Shown: positions 26,272 through 35,131, counted from the stretch's first letter. The stretch is DNA of 64,000 nucleotides from Bacillota bacterium (GCA_023425025.1 JAFADG010000044.1:62001-126000), one strand, 5' to 3'. The notes: generated by a model from the sequence alone, not told the origin. Made by a program: numbers and translations.

Positions 26272-26300
26272 ATGATATTCCATCAGGAAATGCCTGTCAA
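26272..26300 (-). promoter_or_regulatory. Promoter of the YbaK-led run
   Basis: Minus strand TTGACA (26295-26300), 17-base spacer, TATCAT (26272-26277). Confidence 0.55.
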
Positions 26301-26347
26301 GGCCGCAGCCGGGAAAGGCGCAAATTTCCTCATCTTTTGCAAGGCAG

Positions 26348-26403
26348 TTGACAAATGCTGCCGGCAATGGTAGCATGCAATCATGGTATTTCCATAGGAA
26401 TAT
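26348..26403 (+). promoter_or_regulatory. Promoter and candidate Rrf2 operator
   Basis: TTGACA (26348-26353), 17-base spacer, TAGCAT (26371-26376). Just downstream is the near-palindrome TATTTCC-ATA-GGAATAT (26387-26403), which resembles ATTCC...GGAAT sites of CymR/Rrf2-type regulators and would block transcription when bound. Confidence 0.55.
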
Positions 26404-26431
26404 TAGCGTTGGTACTGGGAGGCACCCGTCC

Positions 26432-26869
26432 ATGAAAATTTCCACAAAAGGCAGATATGGCATGCGCCTCATGTTGGACCTCGCCCTTCACAACAACGGC
26501 TCCTACATCCCCCTAAAGGAGGTAGCCAGCCGTCAGGAGCTGCCTGAGAAATATATGGAGCAGATCATTACTCCCCTAAGCCGTGCCGGTTTTTTGCGGG
26601 GGGTTCGCGGCGCGCAGGGCGGCTACCAATTGACCCGCGGCGCCGGTGAGTATACGGTGGGTATGATCCTGCGCACCATGGAGGGCGACCTTTCCGTTGT
26701 CAGCCCCGTGGATACCCAGCAGGAGACCGGCGACATCGCCGCCCATCTGGTCGTCAGCAGCGTTTGGACCCGCATCAACGAAGCCATCGAGCAGGTGGTG
26801 GACAACATTACCCTGGCGGAGCTGGTGGAGGATTACAACCGTCACGCATCCGACAATTATGTCATTTGA
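26432..26869 (+). CDS. Rrf2-family transcriptional regulator lacking cluster cysteines
   Basis: Winged-helix repressor of the Rrf2 family, 145 residues. The N-terminal MKISTKGRYGMRLMLDLA and the helix-turn-helix IPLKEVASRQELPEKYMEQI and wing GFLRGVRGAQGGYQL are standard. The stretch that in IscR/NsrR carries three [Fe-S] cysteines here has none; the whole protein is cysteine-free, so it should act like CymR, not as an iron-sulfur sensor. GGGAGG lies upstream of the ATG at 26432. It precedes a MetN/MetI-like pair by 33 bases, probably one operon. Confidence 0.9.
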   Translation: MKISTKGRYGMRLMLDLALHNNGSYIPLKEVASRQELPEKYMEQIITPLSRAGFLRGVRGAQGGYQLTRGAGEYTVGMILRTMEGDLSVVSPVDTQQETGDIAAHLVVSSVWTRINEAIEQVVDNITLAELVEDYNRHASDNYVI

Positions 26870-26902
26870 CATCGCAGCGGCAAAGGAAAGGAAGGTCTTT
26901 CC

Positions 26903-27913
26903 ATGATTGCTTTTCAACATGTATCCGTTGCCAGGACCACCCAAAGCGGAAGGCCCCTTTGGGTGGAGGACGCGCATTTCACCGTCGAAGCCGGGGAAAT
27001 ATTCGGTATCGCCGGCCATGAAGGGGCAGGCAAGTCTGCCCTCATGCGCACAGTCAACGGACTGGTCACGCCCGTTCGCGGCGAAGTGGTGGTAGACGGC
27101 CAGGCGGTATCCCGCTTGCATGGCCGGGAGCTTTTGGGCCTCCGCCAGAAAATAGGCATGGTTCTTTCCGCTCCCGCACTGATGGGCAATGTCACGCTGT
27201 TTGACAATATCGCGCTTCCGCTGGCTGCCGCCGGCGTCGGTACAGGTGAAATCGGCGACCGGGTTCGGGAGTTTCTCTCCTGTACGGATATGGAAGGCCT
27301 GGGCGGCGCCTATCCCAGCGCGCTGACCATCGAGCAGCAAAAGCGCGGCGCCATCGCCAGGGCGCTGGCTGGGAAACCCAAGATACTGCTTTGCATGGAA
27401 CCCATTGCTGGTTTGTCCCCTTCCGCGGGCGAACAGCTGCTGAGCTTGCTTGCAAAGCTGCACAAGGAGCTTGGCTTGACCATCGTGGTTTCCACTTCCG
27501 ACCTGCATGTTATCAAGCGCATATGCGGCCGCGCGGCCATATTCCAGGCTGGCAAGGTCGTTGAATTGAAGGACACCTTTTCTCTGTTTTCCACGCCGGA
27601 GCATCCGTTCACGCGAGAATTTCTGGCCCAGCAGCTGTCCTTTGAGCTGGCGCCGGATGTGAAGGAGCATGCCGTGGGCACCATTGTATCCATCGAATAC
27701 AAGGGCGACCCGGCCAACGAACCGGTCCTGTACGAAACGGCCCAGCGGTTCGGCGTGGAGTTCAACATACTGCAGGGGCGCATCGAATACATCGGCGGGC
27801 AGCCGCTGGGCAAAATGTATGTCTCCTTCAACGCCGAGCCTGCGCTAATGGTGTCCGTGCTCGGTTATTTGAAATCGCATACCTACCGGGCGGAGGTGGC
27901 TCAGGATGTTTGA
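26903..27913 (+). CDS. MetN-like ABC ATPase with degenerate catalytic motifs and a NIL domain
   Basis: 336 residues collinear with methionine importer ATPase MetN, including the C-terminal NIL (regulatory) domain from about residue 255. Walker A GHEGAGKS (38-45) is kept, but the rest has decayed. The Q-loop Gln is Ser89 (GMVLSAPAL instead of GMIFQHFNL). The signature is ALTIEQ instead of LSGGQ (140-145). The Walker B aspartate is Met165 (LLCMEP), leaving Glu166. The switch His is Ser199 (VVSTSDLHV instead of LITHEMDV). It probably binds ATP without normal hydrolysis, or has a sensory role. The reading frame is intact over its full length, so it is maintained rather than a pseudogene. It overlaps the permease gene by 8 bases. 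Confidence 0.85.
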   Translation: MIAFQHVSVARTTQSGRPLWVEDAHFTVEAGEIFGIAGHEGAGKSALMRTVNGLVTPVRGEVVVDGQAVSRLHGRELLGLRQKIGMVLSAPALMGNVTLFDNIALPLAAAGVGTGEIGDRVREFLSCTDMEGLGGAYPSALTIEQQKRGAIARALAGKPKILLCMEPIAGLSPSAGEQLLSLLAKLHKELGLTIVVSTSDLHVIKRICGRAAIFQAGKVVELKDTFSLFSTPEHPFTREFLAQQLSFELAPDVKEHAVGTIVSIEYKGDPANEPVLYETAQRFGVEFNILQGRIEYIGGQPLGKMYVSFNAEPALMVSVLGYLKSHTYRAEVAQDV

Positions 27914-28562
27914 CACGCCTTATTTTGCTGATATCCCGCTTTTGAACGCATTCCTTCAAACCCTTCTGCTGCTTGTGCTTCCGCTGGCGATTACGCTGCT
28001 TTTAGGCAGCGCGGCCGGAATTTGGGTATTTTTCTGGCGGAATCCTTTGTTCTCCCGCAGCGTAAAACCCCACCCCTTTGCGTCAAGGCCGCTTCGGTAT
28101 TTCAGGTCGTATGGCTATCTGGCCTTTCTGCCCCTGCTGCTATTGCTTGCGCAGCGCATTCTTGGTTTGGAACAAGGCGCGGCATCTGTTTTTGTGATCT
28201 CCCTGGGCGCTTTGCCCTACTACATCTTTCATATCCATCGCGGGCTGAGCCGCCTGGATGTCTCCATCCTGGAAAGCGCCTTGTCATCCGGGCTGAACAA
28301 ATGGTGGATCATCCTCCGGGTGCTGCTGCCGCTGGGCAAATTCAGGCTGATCCACGCGTTTTTTGAAACATCGCTCTTTGTCCTTTCCATGGGGGCTGTT
28401 TCCGGCCTGCTGACCGGCTATGGCCTTTCCGGCGCCGCGCTGACGTTTATAGACTATAATAGAGGAACCTTGGATTATCTGTGGGCATACTTGCTGCTCG
28501 CGCTGCTTTTTGTGCTGGCGGCGGACCTGTCCTCCCGCTTTGCCAAAAAAGCAAAGGAATAG
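27906..28562 (+). CDS. MetI-like ABC permease, divergent
   Basis: Membrane protein of 218 residues with five predicted helices, the size and layout of MetI. The EAA loop is recognisable but altered, ESALSSGLNKWWIILRVLLP (about 118-137), and the following SGLLTGYGLSGAAL echoes the MetI GGGLG segment. Paired with the degenerate ATPase and no MetQ-like binding protein nearby. A methionine transport role is doubtful; a membrane sensor or a transporter with another partner is possible. Confidence 0.75.
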   Translation: MFDTPYFADIPLLNAFLQTLLLLVLPLAITLLLGSAAGIWVFFWRNPLFSRSVKPHPFASRPLRYFRSYGYLAFLPLLLLLAQRILGLEQGAASVFVISLGALPYYIFHIHRGLSRLDVSILESALSSGLNKWWIILRVLLPLGKFRLIHAFFETSLFVLSMGAVSGLLTGYGLSGAALTFIDYNRGTLDYLWAYLLLALLFVLAADLSSRFAKKAKE

Positions 28563-28880
28563 CCGCCGTCTCCGGCATCATTTAAAATGGATTATCTACA
28601 TAGGATTTTCATGGCCGCGCAAGCCCGACTTGCCGCCCATGTTTCTTTTTTTGCTCCATTCCGCTTTCTTTTTTACCTCTTTTCCCGCTGTCTGCATTTT
28701 TGTTGTTTTCTTTTTGTCATTCTGCAACCCATCTGCAGAAAAATTTCGTTTTTTCGCGTTATCAGCGCGCAAATAGGAACTTTACTTCACCCGCACATCA
28801 TATCTATTGCAAATTGCAGATTTTACGATTATAATGATAACCAGCAACAAGTGAAGACATATGGAAAGGAAGTAGACTCA
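28563..28880 (+). promoter_or_regulatory. livK: liv operon leader region with a strong promoter
   Basis: This 318-base gap has no gene. Its left two thirds are strikingly T-rich on the plus strand (about 28625-28760), unlike neighbours. TTGCAA (28807-28812), 17-base spacer, TATAAT (28830-28835) form a strong sigma-A promoter 46 bases before livK. A GGAAAGGA ribosome site precedes the ATG. Confidence 0.65.
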
Positions 28881-30002
28881 ATGAAGAAGATCCTTGCCCT
28901 GGTTCTTGCCGTGCTTCTTTTGGTTCCCGCTCTGGCGCTTTCTGAAGTGGAGCCCATCAAAATCGGCATTTTCGAGCCTCTGACCGGTTCCAAGGCCGCC
29001 GGCGGCATGATGGAATATGAAGGCATTCAGGCCGCCCACTCCGTTGTCGGCGAAGTGCTGGGCAGGCCCATCGTGCTGGTGCCTGTGGACAACAAGTCTG
29101 ACGACGTGGAAGCCGCCACTGCCGCCGCCCGCCTGGTGGATGCCGAAAAGGTGGATATCGTGCTCGGCTCCTGGGGTTCCAGCCTCTCCATCGCCGGCGG
29201 TCCCGCCTTTGAAGCCGCGCAGGTCCCGGCCATCGGCACTTCCTGCACCAACCCCAACGTTACCTTGGGCAACGAGTATTATTTCCGCGTTTGCTATCTG
29301 GATGACTTCCAGGGCACGCTGCTGGCCAACTACGCCAAGAACAACTTGGGCGCCAAGACAGCAGCCGTGATCTGCGACAAATCCAACGTGTACGCCATCG
29401 GCCTGCGCAAGTATTTTGTGGAAGCCTTCGGCGCGGAAAACATTGTGGCGGAAGCCTACTTCAACGTGGGCGACCAGGAATTCTCCTCCCAGATCACCAC
29501 GGTGATGGCTGCAAAGCCGGACGTCGTCTTCATGCCCAGCGACTTCACCGAGCCCGGCCTTCTGATGAAGCAGGCCCGTGACATGGGCTACGAAGTTCCC
29601 TTCCTGGGTGCCGACACTTGGGAAACCCAAGCCATGATCGACATCGGCGGCGCCGCGGTGGAAGCTTGCCGTTTCACCACCTTCTTTGATGCCGATGCCG
29701 TGCCTACCCCGGAAATCACCGCTTTCCTGGATGCCTATGCCAAGCTGTTCAATGGCGAAAAGCCCAAGGGCTCCGTTACGGCCCTTGGCTATGACGCCTA
29801 CATGGCGGCTGTAAAGGCCATTGAGCTGGCCGGCACCACCGATGGTCCCGCTCTGCGTGATGCGTTGTCCAAGCTGGAGATGACAGGCGTCACCGGTGCT
29901 TTGAAGTTTGATGCCAACGGCGATGCCATCAAGAACTCCGCTGTCATCAAGACCGTGAAGGATGGCAAGTTCGTATACCTGGACACCGTTGTTGTTGAGT
30001 AA
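28881..30002 (+). CDS. livK: Branched-chain amino acid ABC transporter substrate-binding protein
   Basis: Periplasmic-type receptor of the LIV family, 373 residues. Signal peptide MKKILALVLAVLLLVPALALS with no lipobox Cys. Family pieces: IKIGIFEPLTGSKAAGG, IVLVPVDNKSD, DIVLGSWGSSLS, GTSCTNPNVT (ligand carboxyl-binding SS/TS region), FSSQITTVMAAKPDVVFMPSD, and LGYDAYMAAVKAI. The start at 28881 is the signal-peptide ATG after GGAAAGGA; the longer ORF upstream is the leader. First gene of livKHMGF. Confidence 0.94.
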   Translation: MKKILALVLAVLLLVPALALSEVEPIKIGIFEPLTGSKAAGGMMEYEGIQAAHSVVGEVLGRPIVLVPVDNKSDDVEAATAAARLVDAEKVDIVLGSWGSSLSIAGGPAFEAAQVPAIGTSCTNPNVTLGNEYYFRVCYLDDFQGTLLANYAKNNLGAKTAAVICDKSNVYAIGLRKYFVEAFGAENIVAEAYFNVGDQEFSSQITTVMAAKPDVVFMPSDFTEPGLLMKQARDMGYEVPFLGADTWETQAMIDIGGAAVEACRFTTFFDADAVPTPEITAFLDAYAKLFNGEKPKGSVTALGYDAYMAAVKAIELAGTTDGPALRDALSKLEMTGVTGALKFDANGDAIKNSAVIKTVKDGKFVYLDTVVVE

Positions 30003-30019
30003 CTTGTAAGCTAACCCTT

Positions 30020-30058
30020 GCGGGCGGCGATTGGTCGCCGCCCGCATTTCTTTTTTCT
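30020..30058 (+). terminator. Partial terminator between livK and livH
   Basis: Perfect 11-pair stem GCGGGCGGCGA, loop TTGG, TCGCCGCCCGC, followed by ATTTCTTTTTTCTT. Inside an operon this would let only some transcripts continue, giving more binding protein than permease. Confidence 0.75.
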
Positions 30059-30138
30059 TGTTTCCTGTATATGCGCAGGCTGGCACGCAATGTAAGCGCC
30101 GGAGGGCGACCGCCTGCGGTGAGGATGGTGCTTTTCCC

Positions 30139-31032
30139 ATGACGTTTGCGCTTTTCCTGCAGCAGCTCATTACAGGCCTTACGGTAGGCAGCCTGTATGC
30201 GCTGATCGCTGTAGGCTATACCATGGTATACGGCATACTGCGCCTGATCAATTTTGCCCATGGCGACATCTTCATGATGTCCATGTATTTTCTTTTTTTT
30301 GGCGTTTCCGTGTTCTTCATCCCGTGGTGGGCATCCGTGCTGCTGGTGCTTTTGGTCACAGCCATTCTCGGCATGCTGATCGAAGGCGCGGCTTACCGCC
30401 CCTTGCGCAGCGCGCCCAGGATCTCGCTGCTCATTTCTTCCATCGGCGTTTCCTACCTGCTTGAAAACCTGGCTACCGTGCTGTTTACCGGCATTCCCCG
30501 CCAGTTTCCCGGCTTCCCTTACCTGGAAGGAATCATTATATTGGGAGATGTCCGCTTTTCGCGGCTTTCCATATTTGTGCCCCTGATCATGGCCCTGCTC
30601 ATGTTTTTGCTGCAATTTTTGATCCATAAGACAAAGGTGGGCATGGGCATGCGCGCCGTCAGCAAGGATTTTGAAACGGCCCGGCTGATGGGCATCAAAA
30701 TCAATCAGGTCATCGCGCTCACCTTCGGCATCGGGTCGCTGCTGGCCGCCGTTGGCGCTATCATGTGGGGCATCAAGTATCCCCGCATCGAGCCCTACGC
30801 CGGCGTCATGCCCGGGCTGAAATGCTTTATCGCCGCTGTTATCGGCGGCATCGGCAACGTGACCGGCGCGGTGATTGGCGGGCTGATCCTGGGCGTGATG
30901 GAGATATTGATCGTGTTCTTTGCCCCGGAGCTATCCGGGTACAAGGATGCTTTTGCTTTTATCGCCTTGATCATCATTCTCCTGGTCAGGCCCACCGGCC
31001 TGATGGGCGAAGCGGTCACCGACAAGGTGTAA
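30139..31032 (+). CDS. livH: Branched-chain amino acid ABC transporter permease LivH
   Basis: 297 residues with about eight hydrophobic helices. The N-terminal LQQLITGLTVGSLYALIAVGYTMVYGIL and LINFAHGD are the classic LivH signature, and GMRAVSKDFETARLMGI is the EAA-like loop facing the ATPases. The ATG at 30139 has only a distant GAGGA site, so translation may be weaker than that of its neighbours. The preceding hairpin partly separates it from livK. Confidence 0.94.
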   Translation: MTFALFLQQLITGLTVGSLYALIAVGYTMVYGILRLINFAHGDIFMMSMYFLFFGVSVFFIPWWASVLLVLLVTAILGMLIEGAAYRPLRSAPRISLLISSIGVSYLLENLATVLFTGIPRQFPGFPYLEGIIILGDVRFSRLSIFVPLIMALLMFLLQFLIHKTKVGMGMRAVSKDFETARLMGIKINQVIALTFGIGSLLAAVGAIMWGIKYPRIEPYAGVMPGLKCFIAAVIGGIGNVTGAVIGGLILGVMEILIVFFAPELSGYKDAFAFIALIIILLVRPTGLMGEAVTDKV

Positions 31033-31044
31033 GGAGGGAAAGCC

Positions 31045-32187
31045 ATGAAGAAAAGCGTATCCCCCGCCTTTATGGGCATTGCCTCCCGCATGTCGAAGAA
31101 AAGCCGCGCGAGCGCGCTTATGACGGCGGTTTCTTTGTTGATTGTCATTGTGCTGATCTCCCTTTTCACCGGCAAGCAGATCGGCGACGCCTATCAGATG
31201 CGCATACTGAACATGTGCGCCATCTATGCCATCCTGGGCCTCTCCATGAATCTGGTCAATGGCTTTACGGGGCTTTTCTCCCTGGGCCAGGCGGGCTTCA
31301 TGGCCATCGGCGCCTATGTGACGACGCTCTTGTTCATGTCGCCCCAGGCCAAGGAAAGCGTGTTCTATCTGGAGCCCATCGTTCCCTGGCTGGGCGCTAT
31401 ACAATTGCCCTTTCCCCTGGCGCTTTTGATCGGCGGGCTGGCCAGCGGCGCATTCGCGTTTGTCATCGGCTTCCCGGTCCTCCGGCTCCGGGGCGATTAT
31501 CTTGCCATTGCCACCCTTGGTTTTTCCGAGATCGTACGGGTCATATTCACCAATTTGCAAACCATCACCAACGGCGCGGTGGGCATCAAGAATATTCCTC
31601 CCGTGGCCAACCTGTGGTGGACCTTTGGCCTCATGATCCTGGCCATCCTGCTGATGCTGCGCCTGATGCGCACCAGCTACGGCCGGGCGTTCAAAGCCGT
31701 CCGGGATGACGAGGTAGCCGCCGAGGGCATGGGCATTTCTCTTTTCAAGCACAAAATGTTTTCCTTCATTCTCTCCAGCATTCTGGCGGGCATCGGCGGC
31801 GGGCTTCTAGCCAGCGTAGTGGGCTCCATCAATCCCCTGTTGTTCCGCTTTGTGCTGGCGTATGACATTCTGCTGATTGTTGTGCTGGGGGGCATGGGCA
31901 GCATCTCCGGCACCATCGTCGGCGCGTTCATCATCACCATCGCCAAGGAATGGCTGCGCTGGCTGGACAACGGCTTTTCGCTTGGCATTGTTCAGGTTCC
32001 GGCCATCGCCGGGCTGCGCATGGTCATTTTCTCGTTGCTGCTCATGTGCGTGATCCTGTTTTACCGCAAAGGCCTGTTTGGCTCCAAGGAATTTTCCTGG
32101 GCCGCCTGCGGGCGCGCGCTGAAGGCCGCTGGGCAGTTCGCCGTGAAACCCTTTCGCTCCGCGGCGAAGAAGGGAGGCGGAAAGTAA
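31045..32187 (+). CDS. livM: Branched-chain amino acid ABC transporter permease LivM
   Basis: 380 residues. The core matches LivM: AIYAILGLSMNLVNGFTGLFSLGQAGFMAIGAY pattern, FPVLRLRGDYLAIATLGFSEIVR, and the cytoplasmic loop GRAFKAVRDDEVAAEGMGI. It has about ten helices and a short basic C-terminal tail. AAGGAGGG lies before the ATG. The stop overlaps the livG start (TAATG). Confidence 0.94.
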   Translation: MKKSVSPAFMGIASRMSKKSRASALMTAVSLLIVIVLISLFTGKQIGDAYQMRILNMCAIYAILGLSMNLVNGFTGLFSLGQAGFMAIGAYVTTLLFMSPQAKESVFYLEPIVPWLGAIQLPFPLALLIGGLASGAFAFVIGFPVLRLRGDYLAIATLGFSEIVRVIFTNLQTITNGAVGIKNIPPVANLWWTFGLMILAILLMLRLMRTSYGRAFKAVRDDEVAAEGMGISLFKHKMFSFILSSILAGIGGGLLASVVGSINPLLFRFVLAYDILLIVVLGGMGSISGTIVGAFIITIAKEWLRWLDNGFSLGIVQVPAIAGLRMVIFSLLLMCVILFYRKGLFGSKEFSWAACGRALKAAGQFAVKPFRSAAKKGGGK

Positions 32188-32993
32188 TGCGCATGCTCGA
32201 AACCTCCCATATCACCATGCGCTTTGGTGGCGTGGTGGCCGTGGATGATCTGAACCTGTATGTGGATCAGGGTGAGATTGTAGCCATCATCGGCCCCAAC
32301 GGTGCCGGCAAGACCACCGCTTTCAATATGATCACCGGCGTATACACCCCTACCCAGGGCAATGTGCGCCTTGCCGATAAGGCGGGCAGCCTGCAGGACA
32401 TTACCGGCAAGCGCCCCGACCGGATCACGGCTTTGGGCGCGGCAAGAACGTATCAAAACATACGCCTGTTCAAGAGCATGACGGTGCTGGAAAACGTATG
32501 CATCGCCCAGCATCTGCATCTGAAAAATGGGTTCGTGAACGCCATCACCGGCATTCCGGCGTTTAAGAACATGCGATTCGTCACCTATGGCAGCGAAGAA
32601 CGCGCTCTGCGGGAAGAAGCAATGGCGATACTGGACCGCGTGGGCCTTGCCCATGCCGCCAATGAAACGGCCACCTCCCTGCCCTATGGCGAGCAGCGCC
32701 GCCTGGAGATCGCAAGGGCGCTGGCCACAAGGCCCAGGCTGCTTTTGTTGGATGAGCCCGCCGCCGGCATGAACCCCAAAGAGACAGAGGATTTGACGGC
32801 CTTCGTGAAGCAGCTTCGGGATGACCTGCATTTGACCATTATGCTGATCGAGCACCATATGCAGATCGTCATGGACATTTCCGACCGCATTTATGTGCTG
32901 GATTACGGCAAGCTGATCGCCCAGGGTCCGCCCCAGGCAATACAAAACAACCAGGCCGTTATCATGGCCTATCTGGGGGTGGATGAAGCATGA
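32187..32993 (+). CDS. livG: Branched-chain amino acid ABC transporter ATPase LivG
   Basis: 268 residues. Motifs: Walker A GPNGAGKTTAFN, Q-loop ARTYQNIRLF, signature-equivalent LPYGEQRR (normal for LivG), Walker B LLLDEPAAGMN and H-loop LIEHHM. It retains the LivG insertion between the Q-loop and signature. The ATG at 32187 is coupled to the livM stop; the longer ORF is out-of-gene reading. Confidence 0.95.
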   Translation: MRMLETSHITMRFGGVVAVDDLNLYVDQGEIVAIIGPNGAGKTTAFNMITGVYTPTQGNVRLADKAGSLQDITGKRPDRITALGAARTYQNIRLFKSMTVLENVCIAQHLHLKNGFVNAITGIPAFKNMRFVTYGSEERALREEAMAILDRVGLAHAANETATSLPYGEQRRLEIARALATRPRLLLLDEPAAGMNPKETEDLTAFVKQLRDDLHLTIMLIEHHMQIVMDISDRIYVLDYGKLIAQGPPQAIQNNQAVIMAYLGVDEA

Positions 32994-33712
32994 GCCTGCT
33001 TACTGTAAGCGGATTAAAGGTGCAATACGGTGGAATTCAGGCCTTGTCCGGCATCTCCTTTACCGTGGAAAAGGGGCAAATTGTATCTCTCATCGGCGCC
33101 AACGGCGCCGGGAAATCCACCACGCTCCGGGCCATCACCAGCCTGGTGCCCATGGCCGGCGGCCGCATTGCGTATGAGGGCGAGGACATCAGCACCCTGG
33201 ACACCCAGCAAATGATTCAAAAGGGCATCGTACTGGTGCCGGAAGGCCGCCGGGTTTTTCCCAACCTCACCGTGCTGGAAAACCTGAAGGTGGGCGCGTA
33301 CACCCGCAAGGATGCCGCCGGCATTGCCGATGATATCGAGAAGGTATACTCTCTCTTCCCCCGCCTGAAGGAGCGCCATTGGCAGCTGTCCGGCACATTG
33401 TCCGGCGGCGAGCAGCAGATGCTGGCGGTAGGCCGGGCGCTGATGGCCCGCCCCAAGCTTCTGATGATGGATGAACCCTCCCTGGGTCTTGCGCCGCTGG
33501 TGGTGCGGGATATCTTTCAAACGGTGCTGAAGCTTCACGGCGAAGGCATCACGATCCTGCTGGTGGAGCAAAACGCCAACGCGGCGCTGAAGATTGCCGA
33601 TCAGGGCTATGTGCTGGAAACAGGCCGCATCACCATTGTGGGCTCAGGCAAAGAACTGCTGGAAAACCCGAAGGTGCGGGAAGCTTATCTGGGCAGAGCC
33701 AGCACAAAGTAA
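32990..33712 (+). CDS. livF: Branched-chain amino acid ABC transporter ATPase LivF
   Basis: 240 residues. Motifs: Walker A GANGAGKSTTLR, Q-loop-type LVPEGRRVFPNLTV (typical for LivF), signature LSGGEQQM, Walker B LLMMDEPSLGLAP, H-loop LVEQNANAAL. It overlaps livG by 4 bases (ATGA), ends the operon and is followed by a strong terminator. Confidence 0.95.
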   Translation: MSLLTVSGLKVQYGGIQALSGISFTVEKGQIVSLIGANGAGKSTTLRAITSLVPMAGGRIAYEGEDISTLDTQQMIQKGIVLVPEGRRVFPNLTVLENLKVGAYTRKDAAGIADDIEKVYSLFPRLKERHWQLSGTLSGGEQQMLAVGRALMARPKLLMMDEPSLGLAPLVVRDIFQTVLKLHGEGITILLVEQNANAALKIADQGYVLETGRITIVGSGKELLENPKVREAYLGRASTK

Positions 33713-33750
33713 TATTTCTCGGATTTTCCCCACAGCGGGCAGAACCAAAA

Positions 33751-33795
33751 CAAAAAGCGCTGTCTATAGGCATTGCCTTTGGACAGCGCTTTTTG
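33751..33795. terminator. Terminator after livF
   Basis: AAAAAGCGCTGTC and GACAGCGCTTTTT form a 13-pair stem with A/T-rich ends, so it can stop both the liv transcript and the convergent DUF362 gene. Confidence 0.85.
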
Positions 33796-33818
33796 TTTGC
33801 CTGATTCATTTTCCTGCA

Positions 33819-34976
33819 TCATCTTGACAACGGCTTATATACGCTGATGGCCTTTGCCGGGCACATCTCCTGGCAGCAATAGCACCTGATGCACTTCTTA
33901 TAGTCATACCTTGGCACCTTGTCCTGCTTTATATCCAGGAATATGGCCTTCCCTTCCACAGGGCAGCTTTCCACGCACGCGCGGCACCGGATGCAAAGCT
34001 TCTCATCGGCCACAGGCCGCTCCCGCAAGGCGGGGATCAGCCGGCCCAATCTCTGGGCATACCCCTTGGCGCCCGAGCCGCGGTGCACCTGAAAATCCGC
34101 TTTGCCATATTTCTTTTCCGCCTGTTCAAAGGTCAGCGGGCCTTCAGGCGTAACAATTTGAATCACATCTTCCCGCCAGACGCCGACGCCTGCCTGCTCC
34201 CCTGCCACATTGGTTGGCAGCAGCGCGGGCGGAAGGTGCACCAGGCGGCAAAATACGCTGTCCAGCGCCACAGGGTCGGCCGATAACAGCAATACCTTCA
34301 TTGGCACGGGCGTACCGGAGGCCGGTCCATTGCCTTCCATGGCCATGATGCCATCCATGATATGCAGCCTGGGCTTTAGCAGCACATTCAAATCCGCCAC
34401 CATACGCGCAAAGCGGATAGCGTCCGGGTACTTGGCATGCCCCGCGCCCTTGTTCAGCCCCTGAACGCAGCCGTACAGGTTTTTGACAGCCCCGGTCAGC
34501 CGCTCCAGCGCATGGGTTTTCATTTTACATACGTTCACAATGGCATCGGCGTCAAGCACGCCATTGCTGATGACAAACTGCTTGCAGATCATGCCCTTTG
34601 GCGCCGGCACCTGCCTGCCATGGGAAAAATCGGCCAAGGGGATATTCAGCCTTTGCGCTGCCGGCGCGATGCCGCAGCCTTCCGCCACCTTCAAAACGCT
34701 GATGGACCCGGGCCCCGGCGAATCGCCATAGGATAAATGGGCATACCCTTTTTCCAGAAGCAGGCGGCCGACAGCGCCAAAGACTTCCGGGTGGGTGGTC
34801 ATTGCCTTTTCAGGCTCCGCCCGGCCCAGCATGTTGGGCTTGAGCAGTATCTTCTGCTCCTTGGAAAGAAACGCTTCGAATCCCCCCAGCAGATCAATAC
34901 CGGCTGATATTGCCGCATACACCCTGTCCCGCTGATAATCAGCGCAGGGCACCAGCGCAACGATACTTTTTGCCAT
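33819..34976 (-). CDS. DUF362 protein with two [4Fe-4S] ferredoxin motifs
   Basis: 385 residues. The first 300 form a DUF362 domain (LLKPNMLGRAEPEKAMTTHPEV, NVCKMKTHALERLTGAVKNLYG, DGIMAMEGNGPASG). The C-terminal 70 carry two clusters, CIRCRACVESCP and CIRCYCCQEMCP, of the bacterial ferredoxin type. Such proteins are common in anaerobes; the function is unknown but an electron-transfer or metal-dependent role is likely. AAGGAAG precedes the start. It is divergent from the PHP-domain gene. Confidence 0.9.
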   Translation of the reverse strand: MAKSIVALVPCADYQRDRVYAAISAGIDLLGGFEAFLSKEQKILLKPNMLGRAEPEKAMTTHPEVFGAVGRLLLEKGYAHLSYGDSPGPGSISVLKVAEGCGIAPAAQRLNIPLADFSHGRQVPAPKGMICKQFVISNGVLDADAIVNVCKMKTHALERLTGAVKNLYGCVQGLNKGAGHAKYPDAIRFARMVADLNVLLKPRLHIMDGIMAMEGNGPASGTPVPMKVLLLSADPVALDSVFCRLVHLPPALLPTNVAGEQAGVGVWREDVIQIVTPEGPLTFEQAEKKYGKADFQVHRGSGAKGYAQRLGRLIPALRERPVADEKLCIRCRACVESCPVEGKAIFLDIKQDKVPRYDYKKCIRCYCCQEMCPAKAISVYKPLSR

Positions 34977-35026
34977 ACAGCTTCCTTTCCTATGGAGCTA
35001 TTCCGTCCTATTCTCATCCATTGCCA

Positions 35027-35043
35027 TACAATTTTGAATTGTA
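35027..35043. promoter_or_regulatory. Candidate operator between divergent DUF362 and PHP genes
   Basis: A perfect 7-3-7 inverted repeat TACAATT-TTG-AATTGTA. It lies 51 bases before the DUF362 start and 89 before the PHP start, a position fit for a shared regulator; no known family is implied. Confidence 0.3.
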
Positions 35044-35131
35044 GCACAAATCCGGCTGGATTGCTATGCACATCCGGTGAATTGTGATACAATCCTTGTA
35101 GCACCGGCAAGTAAAATGCAAGGAGAAAGCC

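Noticed and set aside
26903..27913. Calling the MetN-like gene a pseudogene
   Set aside because: Catalytic motifs are lost, but the frame is complete, the length normal, the NIL domain kept and the gene overlaps its partner, so it seems selected for rather than decaying.
28878..30170. 430-residue minus-strand ORF opposite livK
   Set aside because: Antisense of livK; it also crosses the livK-livH hairpin, which a real gene would be unlikely to do.
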